From: Paralithodes platypus
Lineage: Eukaryota; Arthropoda; Malacostraca; Decapoda; Lithodidae
Assembly: GCA_032716605.1 (NCBI GenBank)
Contig: CM064506.1
Location: 17,123,779-17,187,778, forward strand
DNA length: 64,000 nt
Direction: 5' to 3'
Below, in pieces: positions 33,951 to 45,061 of this stretch; positions within the stretch are counted from its first letter, which is position 1; every line of letters starts with the position of its first letter. The notes under the pieces are model-generated. The model saw only the letters and a program-made list of their open reading frames with translations, made no database searches and was not told the DNA's origin. Made by a program: the position numbers and the translations under genes.

Positions 33951-34370
33951 ATTTATCCTGTAATATCCATAAGTAATTAGGCCTAAAGCTATTAAATTAT
34001 AGCGTCTCATTGGCCTGAAATACATATTAATATTTATTAGTAACCATATATGTTTTGTATTACATTCTACAATAAAGTAGCCTATGTATGAAAGAAAGCA
34101 AATTCGTTCATAAAATTTGTCATATATTATTTTCGTCCGCCACTTCAATATATGCGGATCCTCTACGCCTCTTATCGAAACAAAGCTGTATATTTGTATC
34201 AATATTTTGATCGAAAATTGAATCTAAATGTTTTAAATTAAATAATAACACATACTAATATGAATATTCGATATTTTTAAATGATTTGATGTGCACATGG
34301 TCGAGAGTAATTCGTCTTCTAGAGCTAAAGACGAATTCTAAAGTATTGTCTGTGCGCCTCACGGCGTCGG
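33951..34370. other. Unassigned AT-rich DNA
   Basis: No motif, repeat or gene recognised. Confidence 0.5.
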
Positions 34371-34371
34371 A

Positions 34372-34764
34372 AGGCGTTGAATGTAGCTCTAAAACATGAC
34401 GTCACTCACCATCTACGCATGCGTCAGAGTCTAGGCTCCCTTGGCCCCGCCCCTCACCTCCGTTGCGTTGAAATATACCCTTCATTTCGTTCCATACAGA
34501 TCTCTCCGTAGCTCACTCGGTAGAACGTCCACCCGTCACTGAGTAAACCAGCGATCGATCACACTCGTATTTGGTATATTTTTTATCTTTTTATTTCGTT
34601 ATATTCGTTATTTTGGTTATTTTGGTTATATTTTAGGGTAGGGTTAGGTTAGGTAGGTTAGATTAATCTAATCTAATCCAATATAATAGTTGTACATTTG
34701 CCAAGATTCTCACGCATGCGCAGATGGCGAGTGACGTCATGTTTTAGAGCTACGTTTAACGCCT
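34372..34764. repeat. Inverted-repeat element with tRNA-like core, copy 1
   Basis: Arms of 53 bases (34372-34424 and 34712-34764) share TAGCTCTAAAACATGACGTC on one side and its complement on the other, including a CRE palindrome and CGCATGCG. Between them lies a tRNA-like head (34503-34570, A box TAGCTCACTCGG and a weak B box CGATCGATCAC), a T-rich stretch and TTAGG-like DNA. It could be a SINE captured between arms or a hairpin element with its own Pol III promoter. Confidence 0.6.
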
Positions 34765-34812
34765 CCCCCACGGCGTCACTCCTCAAAAGGCATGATGGCC
34801 TCCCAGGCTCCC

Positions 34813-37665
34813 CTGTTTTCAGGGGAGGCGCTGGAGGCAGCTCTGTGCGTCTCCAAAACTCACCATCTGCGCATGCGTGAGAATCTAGCTCCGCCCTTCA
34901 CCTCCCTTGGCCTGCCCCGCGTTTAAATACACCGTTAAAATCGTCACTGCTAGAGCTCTCTGTAGCACAGTCGGTATGGTTCCCGCTTCCCACTTGGGAA
35001 ACCAGTGTTTGATCCCACTCGAATTTATTTTATTTTATTTTTTGTTTATTTTGTTATATTTGTTATTTTGGTTATTTTTGTAGGTTAAGTTAAGTTAGAT
35101 TAGGTTAGGTTAGGTTAATCTAAGCTAATATAATTGAGATGCGGTCTCAGGATGATAAGACCGCATCTCTAGCTGCCACTAAACCTGCAGCCAACCCTAC
35201 TCCTGCCCGCATCGCCCGCATATCAACGAGACAGGTGGGACACATAAGACCTAAGTGGACTACACCAGTATACCCTGCCCAGCCAGCTTCTATGGCCTCT
35301 ACCACCAGAGAGAAAAGTCAGAAGGGTAACTACGCTAAACACCCAGCTAACCATCCTAGACTTCCCCAGCCTGATCAACCAGCTACAGGTGGTACTCCTT
35401 TATTTTCCAACTTACCTTTCATCTCCCCGATCAAGGACTGCCAAACTGCTCCAGACTTTCACTCTATTCCCTAGTCTGCCATTTATGTCACCCATCAAAA
35501 CCCCTCAGGATCTTGCAGCCATCCAAGTCATGTCCTTTTCCCGGGCTAGGATGGCGCATAAACCAGCAGTTCAACCCATGCAGCAGTTCTAAAACCTTTT
35601 CTTATATGAATCATCCTGCACATGCCATTTCTCATCCACTTCCTCCCCCACCAGGAAGTGATCCCCCCATCTTATAACAGAATCTGCCCAGGGACATCTA
35701 GCTACAAGGTACAGCCAGAGTCCAGGCGCGCCACCCCCAGAGCTACAAGGACATAACCACCACGCGCCAACACCACCCCAGCGCCTTTGATCCTCTCAAG
35801 CCGGGCGCCTTAAGTAGGGGCAAGAAGATTGCCTTATACTCACCCAGCCTGGACATCAGTAACAAAGCTTGCCATTTGGTATTCTTTAGTTCAGGGTAAG
35901 AACAGCCAGAGATAGCTGGTGTTCAACTTGTCAGTTGTGTGCTGTGATCGAAGATCTACCAGGTCGGGTTCCCCCCATCAGGAAGAGGACTAGCTTGGGC
36001 AACCCACTTTGGGCTCCCCCTTTCTGGCCTTCGATGCGGTGCACAAACCAAGTACCAAAGGATTCCTACCTTGTTTTGTTCAAGGGATTATGAGGATAGT
36101 GTAGTAACTTGAGATCTACCAGATCGGGTTCCCCCAATCAGGAAGAGGACTAATTTTGGGCAACCCACTTTGGGCTCCCCTTTCTGGATTCTCTTTTTGC
36201 TACATGGTTCTGATAGTTCCACGAACTAGCAGGGAAGGAAGACACTTACCTTGACCCCCTTAGACTACCTATAATGTCACTATCTAGACTGCTTGCCACT
36301 CTAGGTAGATCATTATGCTAGTCACCCTAACCCCCCAAACCTTGTAGCAGAACTCCAGCATATCCTTTGGGGATCACTGCACTGTGGGAGTGCAAGAGGA
36401 ACCCGGTTGTCCCGTGGTAGGCGCCAAGGTCTAAGGAATCATCTTGTGACTCACCCTGGACCAGTAGCTGGAGTCATCACGCCCAGCCGCCCCCCCCCCC
36501 TGGACCAACTTCCGGAGTCATCACGCCCAGCTGCCCTCCGGACTACTGGATCCTCCCTTGATCTACGGGCCCTCCTCTTCACTACAGCTCTCCTTTAAGT
36601 GCTTTTGTACCGTTTATGGGTATAGAGTTGACTCAGGGTTGTGGTAGAAGTTATCTTCAGGGGTTCTCATTAACATTACGTCTTGCGAGAGGTCTTTTCT
36701 TCTCCCTACTTAAATTGACGTTAATTAGCCCACTTGCCGGGACCCATTATACATACCTATCAGGGGATCCTTATATATGCACCTTCCCGGGTTATTGGTC
36801 TCCCATAGCCCGGCAGAGGGGGCGTGCCTATATAAGACCCATAGCATCAAATACAAACACATATTTACATGTAATCTAGTCCCTTTGTATAACTTCTAGC
36901 CTAATTCATTTAAGATTCTGTCAGGTTCATAACTCGAATAGATTTCACTCTATCTCAGCTCCTGACGATTGTTGCCTCAGCCTTCAGCACCTTGCTAGTA
37001 CACAATTAGAGTTAATGATTAATCTTTGCCAGGTGAGATCTAGCACACCTATAGTATTAATATCATTTGTGAGCCTTTCCGAGCCCACTTCATTGTTGAT
37101 GACCACTTGGCCATTATTGCTTTAGAGTCAGTTAACGTCACTATATGCCGGGGACATCATTGCATGATCCAGACGGCATTTGCCATTACTGCACTCTTGT
37201 CTTTTGTTGAGATCCTCTCTGAGATCTATTTGGGTAGGAGGTGTACCTCCACCATTTTGGATACCTTATAATTGTATCCTAGGAGTATTATTATTACCTT
37301 GAGTCCGGACCCATTGTCCGACTCCTATTGCTTACTTGATAACCTGATTATTGTATGTCTTAATTATTCTCATTGTTGTTGATGATCTCCAGGTTACAGG
37401 TATAAAATATATGTCTTGCTCCTCCATGAACCAGGTGTTAAACTGAATAAAACCCATGTTAACTTGTTACCTGTGTGCTTACTATCCTGCCGTGTTGTCT
37501 CTTTATTTAAAGTTTAAGGTATACCTATCCAGTTAGAGAGCTGCTCATTGTACAAAGAATATCTCGCGTTCCAATTTGGACCGGGCATAACAATAATAGT
37601 TGTACATTTGAGGGGCGGGGGCCAAGGAGACGCACAGAGCTGCCTCCAGCGCCTCCCGTTTTCAG
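34813..37665. other. Segment bounded by 40-bp inverted repeats, possible retroelement remnant
   Basis: Bases 34813-34854 and 37626-37665 are inverted copies (GGAGACGCACAGAGCTGCCT and its complement). Inside, a 75-base direct repeat (GATCTACC.GGTCGGGTTCCC) occurs at 35953 and 36113. The open frame 35139-35474 is Pro/Ala/Thr-rich with no domain. CCTATATAAGACC at 36825 and AATAAA at 37447 resemble an LTR promoter and poly(A) signal, and the sequence ends GGGCATAACA at about 37590. A gag-like remnant with a solo LTR is one reading, but no RT, integrase or second LTR is seen. Confidence 0.3.
34860..35130 (+). mobile_element. tRNA-derived SINE-like unit, copy 2
   Basis: Repeats the order seen at 34408-34690: CACCATCTGCGCATGCGT, a pyrimidine-rich stretch, a tRNA-like head (34957-35025, A box TAGCACAGTCGG, B box TGTTTGATCCC), (TTTTA)n/(GTTATTTT)n, and then TTAGG-like DNA with TAATCTAAGCTAATAT. 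Two diverged copies of one family 450 bases apart are clear. Which tRNA gave rise to the head cannot be read reliably. Confidence 0.6.
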
Positions 37666-37923
37666 ACTATTTGGGCAGGCCCAATAAACCCTGCCAGAGC
37701 CCATCAGAGGGACTCGAGGTAATCAAAGGCGGCCCAGTCAACCCGAACGCCGCAGGATGATCATGTTAAGATCTAAAGAGAAAAGGATGTCTACTCACTT
37801 AGGACTAAAATAGGACATTCCTATTCATCTACGTCATTCAGTTGTATGGGAACAAATTCACACAAAATTGTGTGTTATGACCTATCAAGTTTGGAAAACC
37901 AGGATATATAAGGGATCTATTAA

Positions 37924-38552
37924 CCTCTGAAGTGCGCATGGGGGTAATTGGAAACGTCCCCCTGTGCTGACGTATTTGAGGTGTTTCCGCCACTAAAATA
38001 TTCATTGTGCCATTAATAGCAGTAATACTTATCCATATGCGCCTATTATGGGTTGATTATAAAGGTATTAACCTGAAACAACAATAAAACGAGTGAAAAC
38101 AGCGTTTGGATGGTCAAAATCGGAGTATATCTCCGATTGTATAATGTATGGGTGAGGCAATCTGCTTTCCCGCCAATTTCCCCCAAGGCCACTGAGACAC
38201 AGTCGATCGATACTCTCTCTCTCTCTCTTGCACTCGCTTGCTATCAGTGATGACCACACCCTCCAATCGGATTTCTAATGTTAGCACGAAAATATACCTC
38301 AGAATAAGGGAATAACAGGGAAAATAGGTGATAACTGAAGGAGAGGAGGAAAGTGGGGAAGGAGGGGAGGTAGAGGACTGAGATTTTGCATGGCCCAGGG
38401 GCCAAAAAAAAAATAAAAAATAAAAAAAAAAAAAATATACATTTTTTTTTTTTTTTTCGATGTCAAAAGTTGATTTTTATTTTCTCTGACTCTTAAGAGT
38501 CTCCCCGCAGTGCGCCGGGGGAACTCTTAAGAGTCTCCCCGCAGCTCCCGGG
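37924..38552. mobile_element. piggyBac-like TTAA element related to 3958-5099
   Basis: TTAA lies at 37920-37923 and 38553-38556. Bases 38025-38400 match one arm of the palindromic element at 3958-5099 (CTTATCCATATGCGCCTAT, GGATGGTCAAAATCGG, GGGAATAACAGGG). Near the right end, ACTCTTAAGAGTCTCCCCGC occurs twice (about 38490 and 38523), paralleling the doubled palindrome in 5139-6466. It is non-coding, with A and T runs at 38403-38457. Confidence 0.75.
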
Positions 38553-38634
38553 TTAAAAGATTTCCACGTAGATAATGCCATGACATTGAAACACAGTGTG
38601 CAGCTGCACAGGCTGGATGAGCCACGAAGCAATT

Positions 38635-38775
38635 TTGAATTTGGATTTCGAGCCTTTGAAAAGAGTGCTCCACGGCTCTACAACAAACCGCCTGAGAATG
38701 TTAGAACAGTGAAAATTTAGAGATTTTTAAGAACAAATTGAAGGCGCACTTATTCACTGAGGCTATGACTTCGAA
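38635..38775 (+). pseudogene. Small LINE C-terminal fragment
   Basis: Reads FGFRAFEKSAPRLYNKPPEN followed, after a stop and frame change, by FKNKLKAHLFTEAM. This matches the tail of CR1/L2-type RT proteins (GDRAF..AP.LWN.LP, then FK..LK..LF). No other part is present. Confidence 0.55.
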
Positions 38776-38972
38776 GACAAGACCATAAAGCCGGAATTCA
38801 AGTGCTAGAATCTGTGAGGGCGGCTGCGACGAGCGTCGTGTTAGCGATCGAGCGCGGCCGAGAATCATCACTACAAGTAACACTAAGGCACCAGGCCAGA
38901 TAAAGGCACATATCGTCAGACTTAAAACCAGGACAGCATATAAATAAAATAGTCGCAAAAGCAAACAGCAGA

Positions 38973-39590
38973 ATGGGTAGGCCTACTATCAAAAGAAATT
39001 TTGAGTTTTTGAATGCTGCAATTTTCTTGGCTCTGTACCTATCCTTGGTTAGACCATTGTTAGAATATGCAGTTCAGTGTTGGTCACCTTTTTTAATTAA
39101 AGATATAGAACAGTTGGAAAAAGTTCAGCATAAAGGAACTAGTATGATCCCAGAATTTGCAGGCCTACCATATTGAGGAACGGTGTCAACAGTTAGGTAT
39201 TCAAACTTTAAAAGATAGAAGAATTAGAGGTGATATGATTCAGACATTTAAGTTTTTGCATGGCTTTGAGAACATTGATCATACGAGGTTCTTTAAACTT
39301 AGTTCAAACTCGCTTAGAGGACACAATCTCAAATTGGAATGCCTGAGCCATTGGAGAACTAACTTAAGAAGTAACACTTTCTGTATAAGAATAATAAAAC
39401 GGAATGCCCTGCCCGAATGGGTAGTTACGTCGTATACTATTTCAAGCTTTAAGAAAAAGTATGATAAACATATCGGGGGTCTTTAACTTGAAATAAATAA
39501 ATATTGGAGGTGGAGGTCTATACAAGAATTAGACTTCTTCTTACTCCCCCACTAAATACTATTAGGTAAGTACAATTAGGTAAGTACCGT
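38973..39590 (+). pseudogene. CR1/L2-type LINE thumb fragment with tandem 3' tail
   Basis: Two frames joined near 39172. 38973-39176 has LSLVRPLLEYAVQCWSPFLI and IEQLEKVQHKGTSMIPEF. 39157-39486 has IQTLKDRRIRGDMIQTFKFL and RIIKRNALPEWVV. A single indel separates them. After the stop the sequence ends in ATTAGGTAAGTAC twice (39561-39588), the short tandem terminus of this LINE group. RT palm and endonuclease are absent. Confidence 0.8.
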
Positions 39591-39984
39591 GTCAGGGCCG
39601 GTAAAGGTCTGAAGGGCAGCGAAAAAGCCACCGCGCCATAAGTTAGCAGGAGAGGTGGTCTGTCAGGGCATTGAGAGAGGTTCTACACTATGCTACAGGA
39701 TGGTCAAAAAGAGTTACATAGATATACAGACTGCACTGATCTTGCAGCTGAGTTCCTACTAGGGGAGATAAAGAGAGAAGGCAGGTAAGCAGGGAAATTG
39801 GCACCTTCAGTAAGTCTTTAATTACAATCTGATCTGCTCAACCCCTTCTGTACCAGCAACGTACTTTTAATTTTATTCTAGCTATATTTAGATGACTGTG
39901 TGCAGTTTAAGAAGGATGTATGATAGTAAAAAGAAGTTGAGAAAGTTTGAAGTCTGTTAATTGATGGAGGCCCATTTTATACTG
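39591..39984. other. Unassigned, with half of a TTAA element
   Basis: Bases 39840-39930 (ACCCCTTCTGTACCAGCAAC onward) resemble one half of the piggyBac-like MITE at 56840-57044. The remainder is unassigned. Confidence 0.5.
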
Positions 39985-40835
39985 AATAAAAGTCTAACAG
40001 TAGCCAGAATAAAGTTAAAAGGACGGCGCCAGTTCTATTCTATCGATATCCTCCGCTTTAACCGGCCATGTCTCCGAGGCATAGGTCATCGCACTCCTAA
40101 CACACAAATTAAGGTATACACCTTCCCTTTAAGGTGGGTTGGGAGCCCTCTCATGGTCAGGAGTGGCAGCAGCTCTCTAAACTTTCCTCAGCCACTTCTA
40201 ACTCTAGCAATGGAGCCAGCTTCAGCGCCACCTCCGGCGGAAACCGTATCGTCCAGGTAGCAGAACTTATTCACACATTCCTGCGTTGCACTGTCGAAAT
40301 CAACACTATAACAGGTGGGTAATTTAACAAAACATCTCCCTTGCACACTGCACATTCAAAGTCTATGATTCTTGTTAAAGGTCCTCTAGCTCCACTACAT
40401 CTCTTGTGTACCCAGTCACTACAGACGCAACATTGAATTGAATAACTTCCTACCCCCTTCCCACATATTGTGCATGGGTAGTCGCCACTTCTTTCCATAG
40501 TTCCACGCCCTACTCCACTAATCATGATCTTTGTTTTATCTATGTTAACTCTTAGATCCTTATTTGCCATACCTTCCCTCCATCTTTTGAACTTCGCCTC
40601 TGCTTCCTGCGCTCTATCTGCGATATAAACTAGATCATCTGCATATAACATCTTCCATGGGAGTCCTGTCCTAAATTCCCTTGACAGAGCCTCCAGGACT
40701 AAAACAAACAGTAATGGGCTCAGAACTGAACCTTGGTGAACTCCAACCTCCACTTGGAACTCTTCGCTCAGGCCCCCGTTTACTCTAACTGCTGCCCGTG
40801 ACCCCTCATACATTATCATTATCACACGCACCAGC
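39985..40835 (-). pseudogene. RT fused to a PHD-like zinc finger, copy B
   Basis: The frame 40831-40271 encodes MIMYEGSRAAVRV, VHQGSVLSPLLFVLVLEALS, the catalytic MLYADDLVYIAD, and the thumb LRVNIDKTKIMISG. It then has YPCTICGKGVG..CCVC..WVHKRC..CAVC, a C2-C2-HC-C2 arrangement typical of PHD/RING-like treble clefs. RT-finger fusions of this kind occur in invertebrate non-LTR elements; whether the finger reads chromatin or nucleic acid is unknown. The copy lacks everything before the RT palm. Its downstream part (40270-39985) is a frame-broken version of the CVRSAMTY region. Confidence 0.75.
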
Positions 40836-40849
40836 CACTCTTCTACTCA

Positions 40850-41557
40850 GAGGTTACAGGCTCACGTCCTAAATGGCGGCTTTCCAGGCGGCCCTGTCAA
40901 GGGCTGCCTTTCTTGTCAAGTTCTTTATTTTGAGATCGGACCGGAGTACCTGATCCCATGTCATTCTAAGTCTTCCCCTACGCGCAGCTCCCCCCACGTT
41001 CACAGTCCGGCATTTCCTCACCCAGTTCTGATCATTCATTCTCTACACATGTCCAAACCAAGTTGGCTCGTGCGCATCACTTCACTGACACTCCTAATAC
41101 CCAGACGCCTTCTTAATTTCTTGCTCGATACCCCGTCCCAGAGATTAACCCACACACTCACCATTCTCTTCTCATTCCGTTCTATTCTATCGATATACTC
41201 CACTTTAACCGGCCATGTCTCCGAGGCATAGGTCATCGCACTCCTAACACACAAGGTATACACCTTTCTTTAAGGTGGGTTGGGAGCCCTCTCATGGTCA
41301 GGAGTGGCAGCAGCTTTCTAAACTTTCCCCAGCCACTTCTAACTCTAGCAATGGAGCATCACCTCCGGCAGAAACCGTATCGCCCAGGTATTAGAACTTA
41401 TTCACACATTCCTGCATTACACTGTTGAAATCAACACTAACAGGCGGGCCATTTAACAAAAGATCTTCCTTGCACACTGCACATTCAATCTCTATGATTT
41501 TTGTCAAAGGTCCTCTAGCTCCACTACATCTCTTGTGTACCCAGTCACTACAGACGC
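40850..41557 (-). pseudogene. Same RT-PHD LINE, 3' end, copy A
   Basis: The finger's end is at 41557-41440 and CVRSAMTYASETWPVKVEYI at 41250-41190. Further along are RRRLGIRSVSEVM and, in another frame near 40900, RKAALDRAAWKAAI before a stop at about 40870. Bases 41175-41557 are a direct repeat of 40040-40435 (over 90 percent alike by eye), so copies A and B are in tandem, same orientation, about 1.1 kb apart. Together they show the finger is followed by about 230 more residues. Confidence 0.75.
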
Positions 41558-41827
41558 ACATATTTATTTATTTATTTCTCTCTCTCTTTCTCTCTAACGA
41601 GTACATATTGGTCACCCACGTATTTCCCATATAATATAAAATATATTTACTACAGCTCCCTACTAAGACTCCTCTAGCCAGCCTACGTCACAAATCTGCG
41701 GAAGTGAGTTGACCTCCTGTAATGCCCTGTACTCGCAACCACAAATACTACCCGAGTTGACGTCTGGGATAGCGTAAAATAATCGCTGGTGGAGAAGTCT
41801 AATAAACCCACCACGAAAGGGGTGAAA

Positions 41828-42836
41828 CGAAGTTGAACGGTCAGGCTATGGAGATTGTCAGCTCATTTAAGTATCTGGGCAGTGTGCTGAGTAAAGATGG
41901 GACTATGGATGAAGAGGTGTGGGAGAGGGTGCAACAGGGGGAGAGGGTTGTAGGAATGCTGAAAGCAGTAACAAGAAATAGGGTGTCAGTATGGAAGTGA
42001 AGAAATCCTTGCATGACAGTGTGGTAATCCCGACACTGACTTACGGAAACTAAACATGGACGGTGGTGGAGAAACTCAGACCAAGAATGAGAGGGGTAGA
42101 AATTAGTTACTTGAGAAGTGCGTACGAAGTTACATTGAGGGAGAGACAGATGAATGAGGATGTAAGAAGGAGGTAGATGTGCTGGAAAGTGTGAAAAGGA
42201 ACACCTTAAGATGGTTCGGCCATATGGAACATATGGGAAGCGAGAGAATGACTAAGAGGGTGTACGAGAGCGATGATGTGGAAGGACAGAGGGAGATGTA
42301 AACCGAAAGAGAGGTGGAAGGATGGAGTGAAGAAGTATATGGATGAAGGCGATGCTGGTTGGGAGGAGAGACGTTGACTGACTGGGGACAGAGGTACAGT
42401 AGGGTCTCACATAAAACGAGTATATGGTCGATAAACAAGGGCGTTTTATGCGATTTCGTTTTATGTGAACACAGCATTTTGGTGGCCCAATATCGTCAAT
42501 GTTCACTGGCAGCGTAAATTTCCGTCAGGAGCGTACGATATTTTGTACGTTTTGTACGATATTTCGGCGTTCTATATGAAAGCGTACGATATTTTGTACG
42601 TTTTGTACGATATTTCGGCACTCTATATGAAAACTCCTCGGATTTGCCCCACTTTGGCGGCGAACTCGTTTTATGTGATCACATTCGTTCTGATCGAAAA
42701 TTAAATATTACTATTTTAGGTCGCTCGTTTTATGCGAACACATTTTATGCGGGACCCTACTGTACATGGGGGCGTTTCGTTCGTGGCCACCCCTTCGGCG
42801 ATCACGGCGTCAGGCAATAGATAGATAGATCGATGA
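41828..42836 (+). pseudogene. RTE-A LINE 3' fragment, split by a MITE
   Basis: Starts at AAGTTGAACGGTCAGGCTAT, matching RTE-A at 15510, and follows it closely (SFKYLGSVLSKDG, then the WFGH-type segment at about 42210 and GRPKERW-like region at 42290). Small indels break the frame. Element 42397-42762 interrupts the 3' untranslated region. The end CGGCGATCACGGCGTCAGGC is followed by (ATAG)n. The fragment sits between two inverted arms (41767-41820 and 42955-43008), so it landed in a hairpin-type element. Confidence 0.85.
42397..42762. mobile_element. 366-bp TA-flanked MITE, pogo/Tigger-like ends
   Basis: TA duplications (42395-42396 and 42763-42764) flank inverted ends CAGTAGGGTC(T/C)C. The host RTE-A sequence without it is seen at 17745-17765 and 44545-44560 (GGGGACAGAGGTGCATGGGG). 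Inside, a 51-base unit containing GCGTACGATATTTTGTACG occurs twice (42531 and 42582). It is non-coding. Ends beginning CAGT with a TA target fit the pogo/Tigger branch of Tc1/mariner, whose transposase occurs at 50874-52818. Confidence 0.85.
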
Positions 42837-42838
42837 AT

Positions 42839-42963
42839 CACCACGAGACTATCACCTGGTTCTTTCAAGAAGTAAGGTTGGTTTCCTATTATATACCCGT
42901 GGTAGTACAATAGGATAGCAACCTTAGTTCTCCTTGAACGAACCAGGTGATAGTCTCGTGGTG
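42839..42963. repeat. Hairpin element
   Basis: Arms TCACCACGAGACTATCACCT (from 42839) and its complement (to 42963) of about 43 bases each flank a 39-base spacer. The flanking inverted segment 42955-43008 pairs with 41767-41820 on the far side of the RTE-A fragment. The whole may be a foldback element opened by the RTE insertion. Confidence 0.7.
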
Positions 42964-43108
42964 GGTTATTAGACTTCTCCACCAGTGACTATTTATGCTA
43001 TCCCAGACTGCGAAGGGAAAGAATTGTTTAAGAATACAAATGTTAGGACCTAGGTATCAAAGGTTTAGAGACTACAGGGACTTCTCGCTTCAAGTCGCTT
43101 CATTTTAA

Positions 43109-43616
43109 CCCTTTGAAGATTATGATGCATTTTGAGTTTATTAGGCTATCGTAGCACAATTTTATACAATTTAGGAAGGATCTGTGGGAATTATAAGGGT
43201 AAACACTATCTCAATTAACCCCCTGGTGATGGGCTGGTCTGTCAGAGTGAGAACTGAGCGATCTCTGCCATACCCATAGCTTACTCTGACTGTTCCTTTT
43301 ACTTTTATATTTTCTAGATCTCAAGTGACGGCGTCTCTTCCGTGGATTGACCTCCCAGTCTACCTAGATTGGAAGCCAAAGCGTCACATTTTTTCCTTTG
43401 CCCCTCAACTTTCTCTTCATAATTGCTGAGGGGCACAGGGCCCTGGGTGGGGCTTTGGTTTCCTGGGCGTTTCCGCACCCTCCTCAGCTCCCCGCCATGG
43501 AGTGGCTTCGGTCACCCAGGCTTTATTGTGGTCGGCAGTGAGGGTTCTGTGGGGGCGCACGGTTATGGCCTTTGCCTGCTCGAGGCCTTGGGGCTGTTCG
43601 GCCAGGCAGCTTTGGG

Positions 43617-43648
<32 letters not shown>

Positions 43649-43743
43649 CCCCTTGACTTCCATATATTCTTCCTAATATGAATAAAATTGTCTAATAATA
43701 GACAGAATACAGAAAAGCAAGGAATCATCGTATCCTATAAGGG
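43109..43743. mobile_element. piggyBac-like MITE carrying a SINE
   Basis: TTAA (43105-43108 and 43744-43747) flanks related inverted ends (CCCTTTGAAGATTATGAT and CCCTTATAGGATACGAT). The halves pair further in (CAATTTTATACAATTTAGGAAG against its counterpart near 43665-43690). The SINE-like retroposon at about 43213-43650 splits it. Confidence 0.65.
43213..43650 (+). mobile_element. SINE-like retroposon, second copy, (AAC)n tail
   Basis: Matches the reverse complement of 9031-9450 throughout (GTCAGAGTGAGAACTGAGCG at the start, GGGCTGTTCGGCCAGGCAGC at the end) and finishes in (AAC)10 at 43618-43650. It is shorter at its 5' end than the 9 kb copy. The long frame 43423-43656 ends in a threonine run encoded by the tail and is not a protein gene. 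Confidence 0.85.
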
Positions 43744-44245
43744 TTAAGTTGCTTTGTTATAACACTTTTCATTAACCCATTGGCTATGGGAGATGTTCCG
43801 GAATGCACATGGTAATTTATAGCAATTTACAGGCTTTTAAAGCAAGTGGAGACGAGTCCGAGTGAGCGGGAGCGCAGCAGGCCCCCGTCCACTCTCCAGC
43901 TAGGCGGCTGTGACACTGAGGAGGTATGAGGTATATCCTGCTAGACTCTGCAGTGCTGCCGAAGGAAAATTAGCGATATTCGCTCAAATTAGCGAATATC
44001 TATGGTAGCACTGCTGATTAACCCAGCGCGCTACAAACATCGTTCTGGAGTAATTTTGAATCTATTTTCTTCTAGTTTTGGGCTGAATACATTTCATTTC
44101 ATACAGACACTTGCTCAATCATTCAGGAGTGTCTGAATGAGCCCTAATATAGCAGAAATATGCCCGCAGCGTAAGTGTTAATTAGGGAATAAAAATAAAA
44201 ATTGCTGTTTTGCTTGTTACTAAGTTGTAAGTCAGACCAAAATAA

Positions 44246-44625
44246 TGCATAATTACAGGAAGTGCATGCGGATTTACATGGAGGGATAGACAGACGATAG
44301 AGGAAGTACGAGAGCGGTGTGGTGTGGATGTACATGTGCTGGAAAGAGTGAATAGGAACACCTTGAGATGGTTTGGCCATGTGGAACGTATAGGATATGA
44401 GAGAATGAGTAAGAGAGTGTACGAGAGTGAAGTGGAAGGACAGAGAGGGAGAGGTAGACCAAGAGAGAGGTGGAAAATGGAGTTAAGAAGAATATGCGTG
44501 AAAGAAGTGTTGGATGGGAGGAGGGGCGTAGACTGATTGGGGACAGAGGTGCATGGGGGTGATTCATTCGTGGCCACCCCTTCGGGGATTATGGCGTCTG
44601 GCAATAGATATAATAAGATAGATAG
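44246..44625 (+). pseudogene. RTE-A LINE 3' end fragment
   Basis: Encodes the C-terminal segment (VDVHVLERVNRNTLRWFGHV, then a GRGRPRERWKMELRR motif; frame 44324-44536). It ends TTCGGGGATTATGGCGTCTG and an (ATA/GATA) tail at 44604-44625. It is the best-preserved 3' end of the family and the reference for the SINE tail comparison at 45259-45295. Confidence 0.85.
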
Positions 44626-44697
44626 TAAAAATTAAAAAAAATAATTGCTGCACTTAATGTTGTTTCATTTACAGTATTTGTTTTTCAGGAACTTTAA

Positions 44698-45061
44698 GGG
44701 GCGATGGGCTGTTTTTTCAGGCCCCCCTTCTCCCTCATATTTAGCATATTAGTTTTGAAATTTTAAGACCTTCGGCCCATTAGTTTGGCGATTTTAAGAC
44801 TTTACACCCCATTTCTCTGTCAATTATATGACATTTCGTGCCATTTAGGTGTCAACTTTTTCCTGGCGAGCGATAGTGAGCCTGTAATTTTAGTTTAGAA
44901 TTCACTGGCCTTCGGCCGGGACATTTTTCTACCAAAAAATTTACAAATATATCTTGAAAGGGGGTCTATAGGGTGATATTTTAAGTTTGATGGAGGTCTA
45001 GGGAGAAAACAAAACTAGTAAAAGGATACATAATTGAGCAAATAAATACGCCCATCTCCCC
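44698..45061 (+). mobile_element. TTAA MITE, GGGGAGATGGGC family, copy 1
   Basis: TTAA (44694-44697 and 45062-45065) flanks inverted ends GGGGCGATGGGC and GGGGAGATGGGCG. Internal landmarks shared by all copies are CCTGGCGAGCGATAGTGAGC and TTTGATGGAGGTCTAGGGA. It is non-coding. Further copies are at 48715-48853, 49038-49375, 49617-49997, 55734-56096 and 57548-57907. Confidence 0.9.

Noticed and set aside
43423..43656. ORF ending in a threonine run
   Set aside because: Read through a SINE and its (AAC)n tail.
43776..44175. Further TTAA elements starting TTAACCC at 43772 and 44018
   Set aside because: Matching opposite ends could not be found with confidence; TTAACCC alone is too common here.
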